DNA from: Silanimonas lenta DSM 16282
Lineage (GTDB): Bacteria > Pseudomonadota > Gammaproteobacteria > Xanthomonadales > Xanthomonadaceae
Length of the DNA: 64,000 nt
Direction of reading: 5' to 3'
Assembly: GCF_000429065.1 (NCBI RefSeq)
Contig: NZ_AUBD01000010.1
Span: 1 to 64,000 of the forward strand
Part shown: piece by piece, positions 19,286 through 28,226 of the stretch
Layout of the letters: each line of letters begins with the position of its first letter
How positions within the stretch are numbered: position 1 is the stretch's first letter
Notes under the pieces: model-generated
What the model saw: the letters and a program-made list of their open reading frames with translations, nothing else
Database searches by the model: none
Told to the model about the DNA's origin: nothing
Program-made: the position numbers and the translations under genes

Positions 19286-20171
19286 GGGCGAGGCGATAGC
19301 GCTGCTCGAGCGCCTCGCGCTCCGGCGCCTCCGGCGCCAGCAGGGCGGCCTGGTCGAGGGCGCGCCGGGCGGTGTCGAGGGCGCCGCGGCCCAGGGCTTC
19401 TTCCGCCAGGCCAAGCCAGCGCAGGGCCTCGCGCGAGCGTCCGGCCTGCAGGGCCGGATCCGGGAGCGGCTCCGCGGCGCTGCCATGGCGTCCGGCGAGC
19501 CGGGCCTCGACCGCCGGCAGGTCCACATGCCCCGGATCGAGCGCGCGTACCCGTCGCAGCCGCAGGCGGGCCGATTCCCACTCGCCGCGCTCGATCTCCG
19601 CCACCGCCAGGCCCAGCCAGGCCGAAAGCACCTGCTGCCGGCCATGCCGTGCGAGGGTGTTCCCCGGTTCACGCGCAAGCACCCGGAGATAGTCGGCCAG
19701 CGCCGCCTCGGGGTCCGTCTGCTCCGCCGCGAGAGCCCGCTGCAGCAGCACCTCGATCGAGGGCTCGGCGCGCTCGGCGAGATGCCGGCGCCGCGGCTCG
19801 AGGGCATCGCCCGGCGCGCCGAGCGCCGCGGCCGCGGCCAGCAGGGCTTCGATCTCGGCCCGGGCTGCCGCCGCCAGCGGCGGGCCCGGCGGCGGCCCGC
19901 CGAGCAGCGTGTCCACCCGAGCCAGCGCGATGCCCACGGCCTCGGCCCGCTCCACGGGCAGGCGCGGATGGTCGGGGCTACGCGCCGCGGCCGCCTGCAG
20001 CAGGGTCGCGGCCCGCAGCACATCGCCTTCGGCCATCGCCGCATCGGCCGCCGCCAGAAGGCCGTCGAGCGCGGCATCCGGGTACAGCCAGCGGCCCAGC
20101 GGCCCGCGCAGCAGCAGGATCGCCGCCAGCAGCCCGCCGAGCAGGGCCAGCAGGACGAGACGCCGGTGCAT
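19269..20171 (-). CDS. Membrane-anchored TPR-like protein of unknown function
   Basis: This 300-residue protein has one N-terminal membrane anchor (residues 4-22, RLVLLALLGGLLAAILLL). An Ala/Leu/Arg-rich helical region with TPR-like spacing follows (DVLRAATLLQAAAARSPDHP, DPEAALADYLRVLAREPGN, ARLRLRRVRALDPGHVDLP). The soluble part should be periplasmic. Its ATG shares one base with the relA stop (TGATG), implying co-translation with relA. The 3' end overlaps the convergent glycosyltransferase gene by 17 bp. I do not recognise a named family; a scaffold or adaptor role is likely for a TPR protein but unproven. Confidence 0.75.
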   Translation of the reverse strand: MHRRLVLLALLGGLLAAILLLRGPLGRWLYPDAALDGLLAAADAAMAEGDVLRAATLLQAAAARSPDHPRLPVERAEAVGIALARVDTLLGGPPPGPPLAAAARAEIEALLAAAAALGAPGDALEPRRRHLAERAEPSIEVLLQRALAAEQTDPEAALADYLRVLAREPGNTLARHGRQQVLSAWLGLAVAEIERGEWESARLRLRRVRALDPGHVDLPAVEARLAGRHGSAAEPLPDPALQAGRSREALRWLGLAEEALGRGALDTARRALDQAALLAPEAPEREALEQRYRLALSAAR

Positions 20172-22270
20172 CAGCCCACCCGCCGCGCGTCGCGCACGCC
20201 GGGCACGCCGGCGAGCCGCGCCAGCAGGCGCGAGAGCTGGCCGAAATCCGAGACCTTGAGCGTCAGCCGGAGGTCGACGAGGCCGCGGCCATCGTCGGCA
20301 CGCGAGGCGATGGCATGGATGTGCACGCCCTCCTGGGCGATCAGGGTGGTGATGTCCTTGAGCAGGGACTTGCGGTCGAAGCCCTGGATGGCGACATCGA
20401 CGGCATAGGTGCCACCGGCACGGCCCCAGGCCACCGGCATCGCCCGGTCCGGATCGCGGGCCAGCAGCCGGGCGAGCGCGGCGCAGTCGGCGCGGTGCAC
20501 GCTGATGCCGCGGCCGCGTGTCAGGTAGCCGGCGATGGCATCGCCCGGCACCGGCTGGCAGCAGCGCGCGAGCTGGGTGAGCAGGTTGCCCACGCCCTCC
20601 ACCACGAAACTGTCGTGCCGCGCCCCCACCCGGTCGCGCGCGGCCGCGGCCGGAACCGGCGGCAGCGGGTTCGGCTCCTTGGGCTGCTGCGCCTCGTGCA
20701 GGGCACGGCTCACCTGGGCCGGGCCGATGTCGCCCAGCGAGAGCGCCACCATCAGGTCGTCCACCGTGGCCACGCGCAGCTTCGGCAGCACCGGCGCGAG
20801 ATCGGCGCCGATGAGGCCGAGGCGGCGCAGCTCCTTGTCCAGCAGTTCGCGGCCCTCGGCGAGGTTCTGCGCCCGGTCGAGCTTGTGGAACCAGGCGCGC
20901 ACCTTGTCGCGCGCCCGCCCGGTGACGAGATAGCCGTTGGCCGGCAGCAGCCAGTCGCGGCGCGGCGCGGCCTCTTTCCCGGTGAGGATCTCCACCACGT
21001 CGCCGGTGGCCGGGGCGTGGTCGAGGGTGACGATGCGGCCGTTCACCTTGGCGCCGCGGCAGCGGTGGCCCACCTCGGTATGCACGGCATAGGCGAAGTC
21101 GAGCACCGTGGCCCCGCGCGGCAGGTCGATCACCTTACCCTGCGGCGTGAGCACATAGACCCGGTCCTCCACGAGATCGGTGCGCAGGCCGGCCTGTAGG
21201 GCCTGCTCGTCGCCCTCGCTGGCCTCGAGCAGCTGGCGCATCCAGGCGATCTTGCGCTCGAAGCTGGCATCGGCACCGCCGCCCTCCTTGTAGCGCCAGT
21301 GCGCGGCCACGCCGAGCTCGGCCTGCTCGTGCATGTCGCGGGTGCGGATCTGCACCTCCACCGTGCGCCCCTCGGGGCCGATCACCGCGGTATGCAGGCT
21401 GCGGTAGCCATTGCCCTTGGGGCGGGCGATGTAGTCGTCGAATTCCCGGGCGATCGGCGTCCAGACCTGGTGCACCACGCCGAGGGCGGCATAGCAGTCC
21501 GCCACGTCGGCCACCAGCACCCGCACCGCGCGGATGTCGTAGAGCTCGCCGAAGGGCACGTCCTTGCGCTGCATCTTCTTCCAGATGCTGTAGATGTGCT
21601 TCGGCCGGCCCGCCACCTCGGCCTCGATGCCGGCGGCGGCCAGGGCCTCGCGCAGCTGCCGCTTCACCTCCTCGATGTACTGCTCGCGCGCCACCCGCTT
21701 CTCGTCGAGCAGGCGGGCGATGCGCTGGTAGGTCTCGGGCTGCAGGTGGCGGAAGGCGAGATCCTCGATCTCCCACTTCAGCTGCCAGATGCCGAGGCGG
21801 TTGGCGAGCGGGGCCAGCAGATCGGCGGCCAGCCGGGCGAGCGCCAGGCGTTCGGCATCGGGCAGGGCGGCGGCGGCGCGCAGCCGGGCGAGCTGCAGGG
21901 CGAGCAGCACCGGCACCACCCGCAGGTCGCGGACGATGGCGAGCAGCAGGCGGCGCAGCCCCTCGGCATTGGCCCGCCCTTCCGGCCGGGCATGCAGGGC
22001 CCAGACCTGCTCGGCGGCGCGGATGCCCTCCAGCATCGCCGGCAGGCGCCCCGTCGCCGGGGCTGAATCGAGCGGCGGTGCGGCCTCGCCCAGGGCCGCA
22101 AGGGCCGTTGCCCACTGCATCTCGCGATCGGGGGAAAGGGCCGCCAGCACCTCCAGGGCCCGGCGCGCGGCCAGCGCCGGCGCATCCGCGAGGGCGACGC
22201 GCGCGGCCAGCGCCGGCCACTCGGCGAGGGCCTGCCCAGGATCGATGGCACGGGAGACTGCGGCTTTCAC
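20171..22270 (-). CDS. relA: RelA, (p)ppGpp synthetase I
   Basis: RelA makes the stringent-response alarmone (p)ppGpp on starved ribosomes. The protein is about 699 residues. The N-terminal hydrolase region lacks the HD...ED residues of SpoT, as expected for a synthetase-only enzyme. The synthetase motif EFDDYIARPKGNGYRSLHTA is present. A TGS domain (VYVLTPQGKVIDLPRGAT) and a C-terminal ACT domain follow. I place the start at GTG 22270, because longer frames run into the divergent gene at 22329. No good Shine-Dalgarno is visible, so the start is tentative. The membrane TPR gene is coupled downstream. Confidence 0.92.
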   Translation of the reverse strand: MKAAVSRAIDPGQALAEWPALAARVALADAPALAARRALEVLAALSPDREMQWATALAALGEAAPPLDSAPATGRLPAMLEGIRAAEQVWALHARPEGRANAEGLRRLLLAIVRDLRVVPVLLALQLARLRAAAALPDAERLALARLAADLLAPLANRLGIWQLKWEIEDLAFRHLQPETYQRIARLLDEKRVAREQYIEEVKRQLREALAAAGIEAEVAGRPKHIYSIWKKMQRKDVPFGELYDIRAVRVLVADVADCYAALGVVHQVWTPIAREFDDYIARPKGNGYRSLHTAVIGPEGRTVEVQIRTRDMHEQAELGVAAHWRYKEGGGADASFERKIAWMRQLLEASEGDEQALQAGLRTDLVEDRVYVLTPQGKVIDLPRGATVLDFAYAVHTEVGHRCRGAKVNGRIVTLDHAPATGDVVEILTGKEAAPRRDWLLPANGYLVTGRARDKVRAWFHKLDRAQNLAEGRELLDKELRRLGLIGADLAPVLPKLRVATVDDLMVALSLGDIGPAQVSRALHEAQQPKEPNPLPPVPAAAARDRVGARHDSFVVEGVGNLLTQLARCCQPVPGDAIAGYLTRGRGISVHRADCAALARLLARDPDRAMPVAWGRAGGTYAVDVAIQGFDRKSLLKDITTLIAQEGVHIHAIASRADDGRGLVDLRLTLKVSDFGQLSRLLARLAGVPGVRDARRVG

Positions 22271-22328
22271 GACGGCCGAGGGTAGACTTGGGGCCTTTCC
22301 CGCCACAACCGATACCGAGGATTCCGCC

Positions 22329-22805
22329 ATGCGGCCACCCGTTCTTGCCCTCGCCCTGGCCGTTGCCCTGCTGCCCTTCGCCGCCGGCGCCCAGCAGGCC
22401 TCCACCCTGGAGGAGCGCATGAGCGCAGCCGACTTCAAGCGCGCCGGCCTCGACAAGCTGAGCGAGGAGGAACTGGCCGCGCTGAACGCCTGGCTGCAGC
22501 GGCATGGGTCGGGGGCGGTGGCCGTAGCGGCCGCTGGAGAGGACCTGCGCGGCTTCCGTCGCAGCTCGGCGCGCAACAACGCCCCGATCGTCTCGCGACT
22601 GGTGGGCGAGAGCACTGGCTGGACCCTGGGCACCCTCATCGAACTCGAGAATGGTCAAGTGTGGCGGGTCACCGACACCAGTGGCAGTTTCGGGGGCGTC
22701 CGCCTGGTGAATCCGGTGGTCGAGATCCGCCCCGGGCTCATCGGTGGCTGGATCATGAAGTTCCAGGGCTACAACAGCTCGGCGCGGGTCGAGCGCGTCA
22801 AGTAA
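22329..22805 (+). CDS. Small secreted protein of unknown function
   Basis: This 158-residue protein has a typical Sec signal peptide (MRPPVLALALAVALLPFAAGAQQ, cleavage after AGA). The mature part begins with a short helical segment ending KLSEEELAALNAWL. A compact beta-rich region follows (GWTLGTLIELENGQVWRVTDTSG and the C-terminal GGWIMKFQGYNSSARVERVK). A GAGG Shine-Dalgarno precedes ATG 22329. It is divergent from relA by 58 bp, and its last 8 bp overlap the end of hrpA. I do not recognise the family. Periplasmic location is the only inference I would make. Confidence 0.8.
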   Translation: MRPPVLALALAVALLPFAAGAQQASTLEERMSAADFKRAGLDKLSEEELAALNAWLQRHGSGAVAVAAAGEDLRGFRRSSARNNAPIVSRLVGESTGWTLGTLIELENGQVWRVTDTSGSFGGVRLVNPVVEIRPGLIGGWIMKFQGYNSSARVERVK

Positions 22806-25800
22806 GGCCTCCCCCTGCCCGCAGCGCCTCGAGCTGCTTTGCGAGGCGCTTGGCGGAAACCGGCCGCTTCGTGCCCAGTTCCTGGGCAAACAGCGAGACG
22901 CGCAGCTCCTCGAGGTCCCAGCGCAGGGCCTGCCAGCCAGGCCGGCCCGCGAGCCCGCGGCGCCGCGCCTCGTCCAGCGCCTCGACGAAAGGCTTGAGCT
23001 CCAGCATCCGCTGCTGGTCGCGCGCAGGGTCGCGCAGGGCGCGCTCGGCGCGCAGGGCCAGCGCCTTCAGGTAACGCGGCAGCTCGGTGAAGGCCTCGGG
23101 CGGCGTCTCCCTCACGAAGCCGGGATGCACGAGACCGGCCAGCTGGGCGCGAAGATCGTCGAGGTTCGCCTTCGCCCAGCCCATCACCGGCGCCTCCAGC
23201 TTCGGGCGGATCTCGGCGTACTGGCCGAGCGCGGCCTCGGCGATCTTCAGCCGCGCCATCGCCTCGCCGAACAGTTTCTGCCGCACCGTGCCAATGGCCC
23301 TCTGAAAAGCCTCGCGGTCGCGGATCGCAGCCAGCGCCATGCCGCCCTGCCCCTCCTCCAGCAGGGCGGCCAGCGCCTTTTCGACGAGATCGGCGCGCAG
23401 CTGCTCGGCCGTGGCCACGGCGGTGTAGACCATGGCCGTCTTCGGATTCAGCGGCAGCTGCCGGCGGGCCTGCTTCACCGTATCGGCGAGCGCGATCTCG
23501 GCGAGGCGCAGCACGCCACCGGCGTGCGCGACGGCGGCGGCCTCGCGGTCGGCGAGGACGCGCAGGGCCACGCCCTCGCCCTCGGGCACCAGCGCAGGAA
23601 AGGCCGGCAGGCCGCCGGCCCCGGGGATTTCGGGCGGGATTGGCTCGGCAGGAAACTCGCGCAGGCCCTCGCGGACCAGGCGCTCGCCTGCCCGCGCGGC
23701 GAAAGCCCTCTCGGCTTCGACGCCGAACCGCGCTTTCAGCTCGTCGAGCGAGCGCGACTGGCCCAGCACCCGGAAGCGCGACGCGCGCGCATCACGGGCC
23801 TGGGCGCCGGCGGGCAGGCCTTCCAGCGCTTCTGCTTCGCCGACGCGCAGGTTCATGCGCAGATGCGGCTCGAGCGCAGCCTCGTCGAAGTCGAGCGGCG
23901 AGATCTCGATGCCCGTCGCCCTCGCAAGGAAACGGGCGAGGGCGCCCATGAGGCTGTCCGCATCGCCGTCGGGATAGGCGAGGGCGAAGGCGCGGGCGAA
24001 GTCCGGCGCCGGCACGAAATGGCGCCGCAGCGCCTTTGGAAGCCCCCGGATCAGTGCGGCGGCCTTTTCCTCGACCAGGCCCGGCACCAGCCAGGTGAGC
24101 CGCGCGGCATCGAGGGCCGGCAGCAGATGCAGGGGCACGTCCAGCGTCACCCCGTCCTCGGCATGCCCCGGCTCGAAGCGGTAGTGCAGCGCGAGCCGCG
24201 CATCGCCGAGCGGCAGGACGCTGGGGAAGCGCTCCGCGCCACTGCCTTCCACCGACATCAGCTCGGCGAGCGACCACTCCAGTGCCTTCTTCGATGCCGG
24301 ATCGAGCCTGCCGTACCAGGCCTCCAGCGCCGCCGTGTTGTGCACCTCGGGAGGAAGGCGGTCGAGGTACCAGCGCGCCTGCCAGTCCTCGTCGACGACG
24401 AGTCCGGCGCGGCGCTGCTTGGCTTCCTCTTCCTGCGCCCGCGCCAGCGTGGCGAGGTTGCGCTTCACCAGCGGGATGCGGGTATCGATCTCGCCCGTCA
24501 CCAGCGCCTGGCGCACGAAGATCTCGCGTGCCTCATCGGGGTACAGGGCACCGTAGTGCACCGGCTTCCGGGGCAGCAGCACGAGGCCGAACAGGCCGAT
24601 CTGCTCCGCGCCCTGCACCCGCCCCTGCCGCCGCGACCAGTGCGGGTCGAAGTGCCGGCGCGAGAGCAGGTGCGGCACGGCATCGATCACCCATTCCGGC
24701 TCGATCTTCGCCGCGGTGATGCCCCAGACCTTCGCGGTGTCGAGCAGGGTGGCGCACAGCACCCAGGGCGGCGGCTTCTGTGCCAGGGGCGAGGCCGGGA
24801 ACAGACCGAACTTGCGGCTGCGTGGGGCCTCGTACAGGCCCTTTTCGGAGCGGTGCCCCACCTGCAGTGCAAGGCCACTGAGCAGGGCCCTGTGCAGATC
24901 GGCATAGTCGGCCGGCGCCTCGTTCTGCGCCCAGCCCAGGGCCTCGCAGTTGAGCAGCAGCTGGCGATGCAGCTCGCGCCACTCGCGCATCCTGAGGAAG
25001 CTGAGGAAGCGTTGCCCGCACCAGTCGCGCAGCCTGGACTGCGAGAGCGCTTCGTGCGCGGCGCGATAGGCCTCCCAGAGCTTCAGGATGCCGACGAATT
25101 CCGAACGCTCGTCGGCAAAGGCCGCATGGGCCCGGTCGGCGGCCTCGCGCGCCTCGGCCGGGCGTTCGCGCGGGTCCTGCACGCCGAGGAAACTGGCGAT
25201 CACCAGCATCTCGCGCAGGGCCCCGCGCTCTTTCGCGGCGATCAGCATCCGGGCCAGCTTCACGTCGACGGCGAAGGCCGCCATCTGCCGGCCCACCGGG
25301 GTGAGCTGGCGCTGCCTGTCGACGGCACCGAGCTCGGTGAGCTGCTGCCAGCCATCCGCCACGGCGCGCGGATCCGGCGCATCGATGAAGGGGAAGTCCT
25401 CCACCCGGCCGAGGCCCAGCGAGAGCATGCGCAGGATCACGCCGGCCAGCGAGGAGCGCAGAAGCTCGGGATCGGTGTAGCGCGGCCGGCGCTTGAAGTC
25501 CTCCTCGCTGTAGAGCCGGTAGCAGATGCCGGAGGACACGCGGCCGCAGCGGCCCTTGCGCTGGTCGGCGCTGGCCTGGGCGATGTCCTCGATGTGCAGG
25601 CGGTCGAGCTTCATGCGCGGGCTGTAGCGCTTCACCCGCGCCGTGCCCGGGTCGACCACGTAGCGGATGCGCGGCACGGTGAGCGAGGTCTCCGCCACGT
25701 TGGTGGCCAGCACGATGCGCCGCTTCGGACCTGGGTTGAACACGCGGTCCTGGTCCTTCGCCGAGAGTCTGGCGTAGAGCGGTAGCACCTCGGTCTCGCG

Positions 25801-26793
25801 GTACTTCCGCCGCTCCAGCAGGTGATGCACCTCGCGGATCTCGCGCTCACCCGGCAGGAACACCAGCACATCGCCGCGACCGACTCCTGCGGAGTCGACC
25901 TCGCGGGTGATCTCGTCGCAGGCCGCCAGCAGGCCCTCGTACAGCGATCTTTCGGCATCCGGCTTGGCGGCGACGTCGGCCGTCGTCTCCTCCAGCGGCC
26001 GGTAGCGCACCTCCACGGGGTAGCTGCGGCCCTCGACGCTGATCACCGGCGCACCATCGAAATGCTTTGCGAAGCGCTCGGTATCGATGGTGGCCGAAGT
26101 GACGATCAGCTTGAGATCGCGGCGCTTCCTCAGCAGGCCCTTCAGGTAGCCCAGCAGGAAATCGATGTTGAGCGAGCGTTCGTGCGCCTCGTCGACGATG
26201 ATCGTGTCGTAGGCCGACAGCCAGCGGTCCTTCTGGATCTCGGCCAGCAGGATGCCGTCGGTCATGAACTTGATCAGCGTGTCCTCGCCCACCTGCTCGG
26301 TGAAGCGCACCTGCCAGCCCACTTCCCTGCCGAGCGGCACCTGCAGCTCCTCGGCCACGCGCTTCGCCACGGCGCGCGCGGCGATCCGGCGCGGCTGGGT
26401 GCAGCCGATCAGGCCCGCTGCGCCGCGCCCGGCGGCGAGGCAGAGCTTCGGCAGCTGGGTGGTCTTGCCCGAGCCGGTCTCGCCGGCGATCACCACGACC
26501 TGGTGCTTTCGGATCAGCCCGACGATCGCCTCGGCCTCACGGCCGATCGGCAGCTCGGTATCGATGCGCGGCTCGGGCAGGCGCGCGCGCCGCGCCTCGT
26601 AGGCCGCGCGCGAGCGCTCGAGGGCCTGCTCCAGGGCCTGCCGGGCCGCCGTCCTCGTCTCGCCCCGGGCCTCCGCCAGCCGCTTCTGCAGGCGCAGCAG
26701 GGCGCCACGGTCCTTGGCAAGGACGCGGTCCAGCGGATCGGGGCGCGCGGCGCGGGGCGCGGGCGCGGCGGGGTGCTCGGCAGGCTCGCGCAT
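22798..26793 (-). CDS. hrpA: HrpA, DEAH-box ATP-dependent RNA helicase
   Basis: HrpA is a large DEAH-box helicase that acts on stalled ribosomes and mRNA. The 1,331 residues match the usual length of about 1,300. Walker A is GETGSGKT at 104-111, the DEAH box is in IIVDEAHERSLN, and motif VI is QRKGRCGRVSSG. The helicase-associated and OB-fold regions follow, with a long C-terminal domain ending in the HrpA-type extension. ATG 26793 lies 93 bp from the divergent dps gene. The 3' end overlaps the small secreted gene by 8 bp. Confidence 0.94.
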   Translation of the reverse strand: MREPAEHPAAPAPRAARPDPLDRVLAKDRGALLRLQKRLAEARGETRTAARQALEQALERSRAAYEARRARLPEPRIDTELPIGREAEAIVGLIRKHQVVVIAGETGSGKTTQLPKLCLAAGRGAAGLIGCTQPRRIAARAVAKRVAEELQVPLGREVGWQVRFTEQVGEDTLIKFMTDGILLAEIQKDRWLSAYDTIIVDEAHERSLNIDFLLGYLKGLLRKRRDLKLIVTSATIDTERFAKHFDGAPVISVEGRSYPVEVRYRPLEETTADVAAKPDAERSLYEGLLAACDEITREVDSAGVGRGDVLVFLPGEREIREVHHLLERRKYRETEVLPLYARLSAKDQDRVFNPGPKRRIVLATNVAETSLTVPRIRYVVDPGTARVKRYSPRMKLDRLHIEDIAQASADQRKGRCGRVSSGICYRLYSEEDFKRRPRYTDPELLRSSLAGVILRMLSLGLGRVEDFPFIDAPDPRAVADGWQQLTELGAVDRQRQLTPVGRQMAAFAVDVKLARMLIAAKERGALREMLVIASFLGVQDPRERPAEAREAADRAHAAFADERSEFVGILKLWEAYRAAHEALSQSRLRDWCGQRFLSFLRMREWRELHRQLLLNCEALGWAQNEAPADYADLHRALLSGLALQVGHRSEKGLYEAPRSRKFGLFPASPLAQKPPPWVLCATLLDTAKVWGITAAKIEPEWVIDAVPHLLSRRHFDPHWSRRQGRVQGAEQIGLFGLVLLPRKPVHYGALYPDEAREIFVRQALVTGEIDTRIPLVKRNLATLARAQEEEAKQRRAGLVVDEDWQARWYLDRLPPEVHNTAALEAWYGRLDPASKKALEWSLAELMSVEGSGAERFPSVLPLGDARLALHYRFEPGHAEDGVTLDVPLHLLPALDAARLTWLVPGLVEEKAAALIRGLPKALRRHFVPAPDFARAFALAYPDGDADSLMGALARFLARATGIEISPLDFDEAALEPHLRMNLRVGEAEALEGLPAGAQARDARASRFRVLGQSRSLDELKARFGVEAERAFAARAGERLVREGLREFPAEPIPPEIPGAGGLPAFPALVPEGEGVALRVLADREAAAVAHAGGVLRLAEIALADTVKQARRQLPLNPKTAMVYTAVATAEQLRADLVEKALAALLEEGQGGMALAAIRDREAFQRAIGTVRQKLFGEAMARLKIAEAALGQYAEIRPKLEAPVMGWAKANLDDLRAQLAGLVHPGFVRETPPEAFTELPRYLKALALRAERALRDPARDQQRMLELKPFVEALDEARRRGLAGRPGWQALRWDLEELRVSLFAQELGTKRPVSAKRLAKQLEALRAGGGLT

Positions 26794-26886
26794 GGGCCGC
26801 GCAGTGTAGCGGCTGGCAGGGGTGAGGTGGCCCCGGGGCGATGGGGGGCGCTACCCTGCAGGGAAACCCCACAGGGAGACTCCGCC

Positions 26887-27372
26887 ATGACCAAGCCCGC
26901 CAGCCCCAGGGTCGACAACGGCATCGCCGCCAAGGACCGCAAGAAGCTCGCCGAGGGCCTCTCGGCCCTGCTCGCCGACTCCTACACGCTCTATCTCAAG
27001 ACCCATGCCTTCCACTGGAACGTGACCGGGCCGATGTTCAACAGCCTGCACGCCATGTTCATGACGCAGTACAACGAGCTGTGGATGGCGCTGGACGAGA
27101 TCGCGGAGCGCATCCGCGCCCTCGACCACTTCGCCCCCGGCTCCGGAGCGCAGTTCGCGAAGCTCGCGAGCGTGAAGGAAGAGAGCGGCGTGCCCGACTG
27201 GCGCGGCATGGTCGGGCAGCTGGTCGAGGGCCACGACACCTGCGCCCGCACCGCGCGCAGGGTGTTCAGGGTGGCGGAGGCGGCGAACGACCAGCCCACC
27301 TGCGATCTGCTCACCGTGCGGCTCAAGGCCCACGAGAAGACGGCATGGATGCTCAGGGCCCTGCTGGAGTGA
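26887..27372 (+). CDS. dps: Dps-family DNA-protecting ferritin-like protein
   Basis: Dps forms a 12-subunit shell that oxidises and stores iron and protects DNA under stress. The protein has 161 residues. The ferroxidase ligands keep the classic spacing: H43, H55, D70 and E74 (in HAFHWNVTG, LHAMF and ALDEIAERI). A GGGAGA Shine-Dalgarno lies 8 bases before ATG 26887. A GCTACCCT -10-like box (TACCCT at 26852-26857) is followed by a small palindrome (CCCTGCAGGG). The same GCTACCCT string occurs upstream of mreB. I see no clear OxyR or Fur box. Confidence 0.93.
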   Translation: MTKPASPRVDNGIAAKDRKKLAEGLSALLADSYTLYLKTHAFHWNVTGPMFNSLHAMFMTQYNELWMALDEIAERIRALDHFAPGSGAQFAKLASVKEESGVPDWRGMVGQLVEGHDTCARTARRVFRVAEAANDQPTCDLLTVRLKAHEKTAWMLRALLE

Positions 27373-27475
27373 GCGGCGGGCAGTCGAGGCGCAGGGGCAG
27401 GCCGCCCTGCGCGGCACGGCTGAGGTAGCGGTCGCGCAGGCTGGCGTAGCGGCCGCTTTCCACGAAGCCGGCCAC
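27353..27475 (-). CDS. Possible orphan small ORF or gene remnant between coaX and dps
   Basis: The 113-bp gap downstream of coaX holds a minus-strand frame from GTG 27475 to TGA 27353 (40 residues). Nearly every codon ends in G or C and the amino acid mix looks natural (GFVESGRYASLRDRYLSR). Its end overlaps the dps 3' end by 20 bp. The frame is also open upstream through the coaX 3' end, but there it reads as a Trp/Cys-rich shadow. I do not recognise the product. It could be a real small protein or the tail of a gene whose 5' part was lost when this junction formed. Confidence 0.35.
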   Translation of the reverse strand: MAGFVESGRYASLRDRYLSRAAQGGLPLRLDCPPLTPAGP

Positions 27476-27485
27476 GGCGGAGACG

Positions 27486-28226
27486 CTACGCCAGCCCGGC
27501 AAACACCGCCAGCCCTTCCAGCACCAGGCCCTCGCTCAACGCGACCTCGGCGCCCAGGCGCCGGCGCAGGGCGTCAGCGTGCCGGAGGGCATCGCCACCG
27601 CCCAGCAGCAGGCGCGGCGGGTGCCCGAGTTCGGCGCAGGCATCGTCCCAGGCCGCCATCACGAAGCCCAGTGCCTGCCGCCGCGCGCCGGCCGCTACCG
27701 CGTCGGCGGTATCGGTGGCCCAGGCCACGGAAGACTCGCCAAAGCCCCGCTGCAGGGCCGGGAAGCGCTCGACCAGGGCCGCGCGCTGGTGCTGCTCGGC
27801 AATGCCGATGAGGCCGCCGCGATGGCGGCCGCGGGCATCGAGCAGGTCGAGGGTGAGGGCGCTGCCGAAGCTGGCCACCAGCCAGTCGCCGCCCCGGCGG
27901 CGGGCGGCAAGCAAGCCGAGAAAGCGATCGACGCCGAGCCGCGCCGGATCGGCATAGGCGATGCGCACCCCGGCGCATTCGGCCCGGGTCTCGGCCCGCC
28001 GTGGAACGATGCCGAGGCTTTGCAGCACCGCCTCCACCCGCAGCCGCACCCCCGCCGGAGCCACGCTGGCGATGCAGGCCGGCGTCGCCGGGCGGGAGGC
28101 GAGCAGCCGCGCCAGCCGGGCCTCGAAGTCCGGCTCGCCATGGGCGAGCGCGCTCACCGGCCCGAGACCCGCCGCCTCGGCCCAGGCCAGCTTCAGCCGG
28201 GTGTTGCCGAGATCAAGCAGCCACAC
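27486..28226 (-). CDS. coaX: Type III pantothenate kinase
   Basis: CoaX phosphorylates pantothenate in the first step of coenzyme A synthesis. The protein has 246 residues. The N-terminal phosphate loop LLDLGNTRLKLAWA, the GVDRFLGLLAA segment and the SFGSALTLDLLD stretch are family hallmarks. In the last, Ser replaces the usual Thr of GTALT, a mild change. The start overlaps the end of birA by 14 bp, the usual birA-coaX arrangement. The coenzyme A route links it loosely to the acyl-lipid genes just upstream. Confidence 0.93.
   Translation of the reverse strand: MWLLDLGNTRLKLAWAEAAGLGPVSALAHGEPDFEARLARLLASRPATPACIASVAPAGVRLRVEAVLQSLGIVPRRAETRAECAGVRIAYADPARLGVDRFLGLLAARRRGGDWLVASFGSALTLDLLDARGRHRGGLIGIAEQHQRAALVERFPALQRGFGESSVAWATDTADAVAAGARRQALGFVMAAWDDACAELGHPPRLLLGGGDALRHADALRRRLGAEVALSEGLVLEGLAVFAGLA

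Noticed and set aside
16073-20077. A 1,334-codon open frame on the minus strand opposite the glycosyltransferase gene
   Set aside because: It has no recognisable domains and mirrors the duplicated coiled coil; the plus-strand protein has intact GT motifs.
22271-22639. Longer N-terminus for relA from an upstream ATG
   Set aside because: It would run fully antisense through the first 300 bp of the secreted-protein gene, which has a proper signal peptide and Shine-Dalgarno.
27486-28226. Inactive CoaX because of the altered GTALT motif
   Set aside because: Only Thr to Ser is changed and the other phosphate-loop and substrate motifs are intact, so activity is likely.
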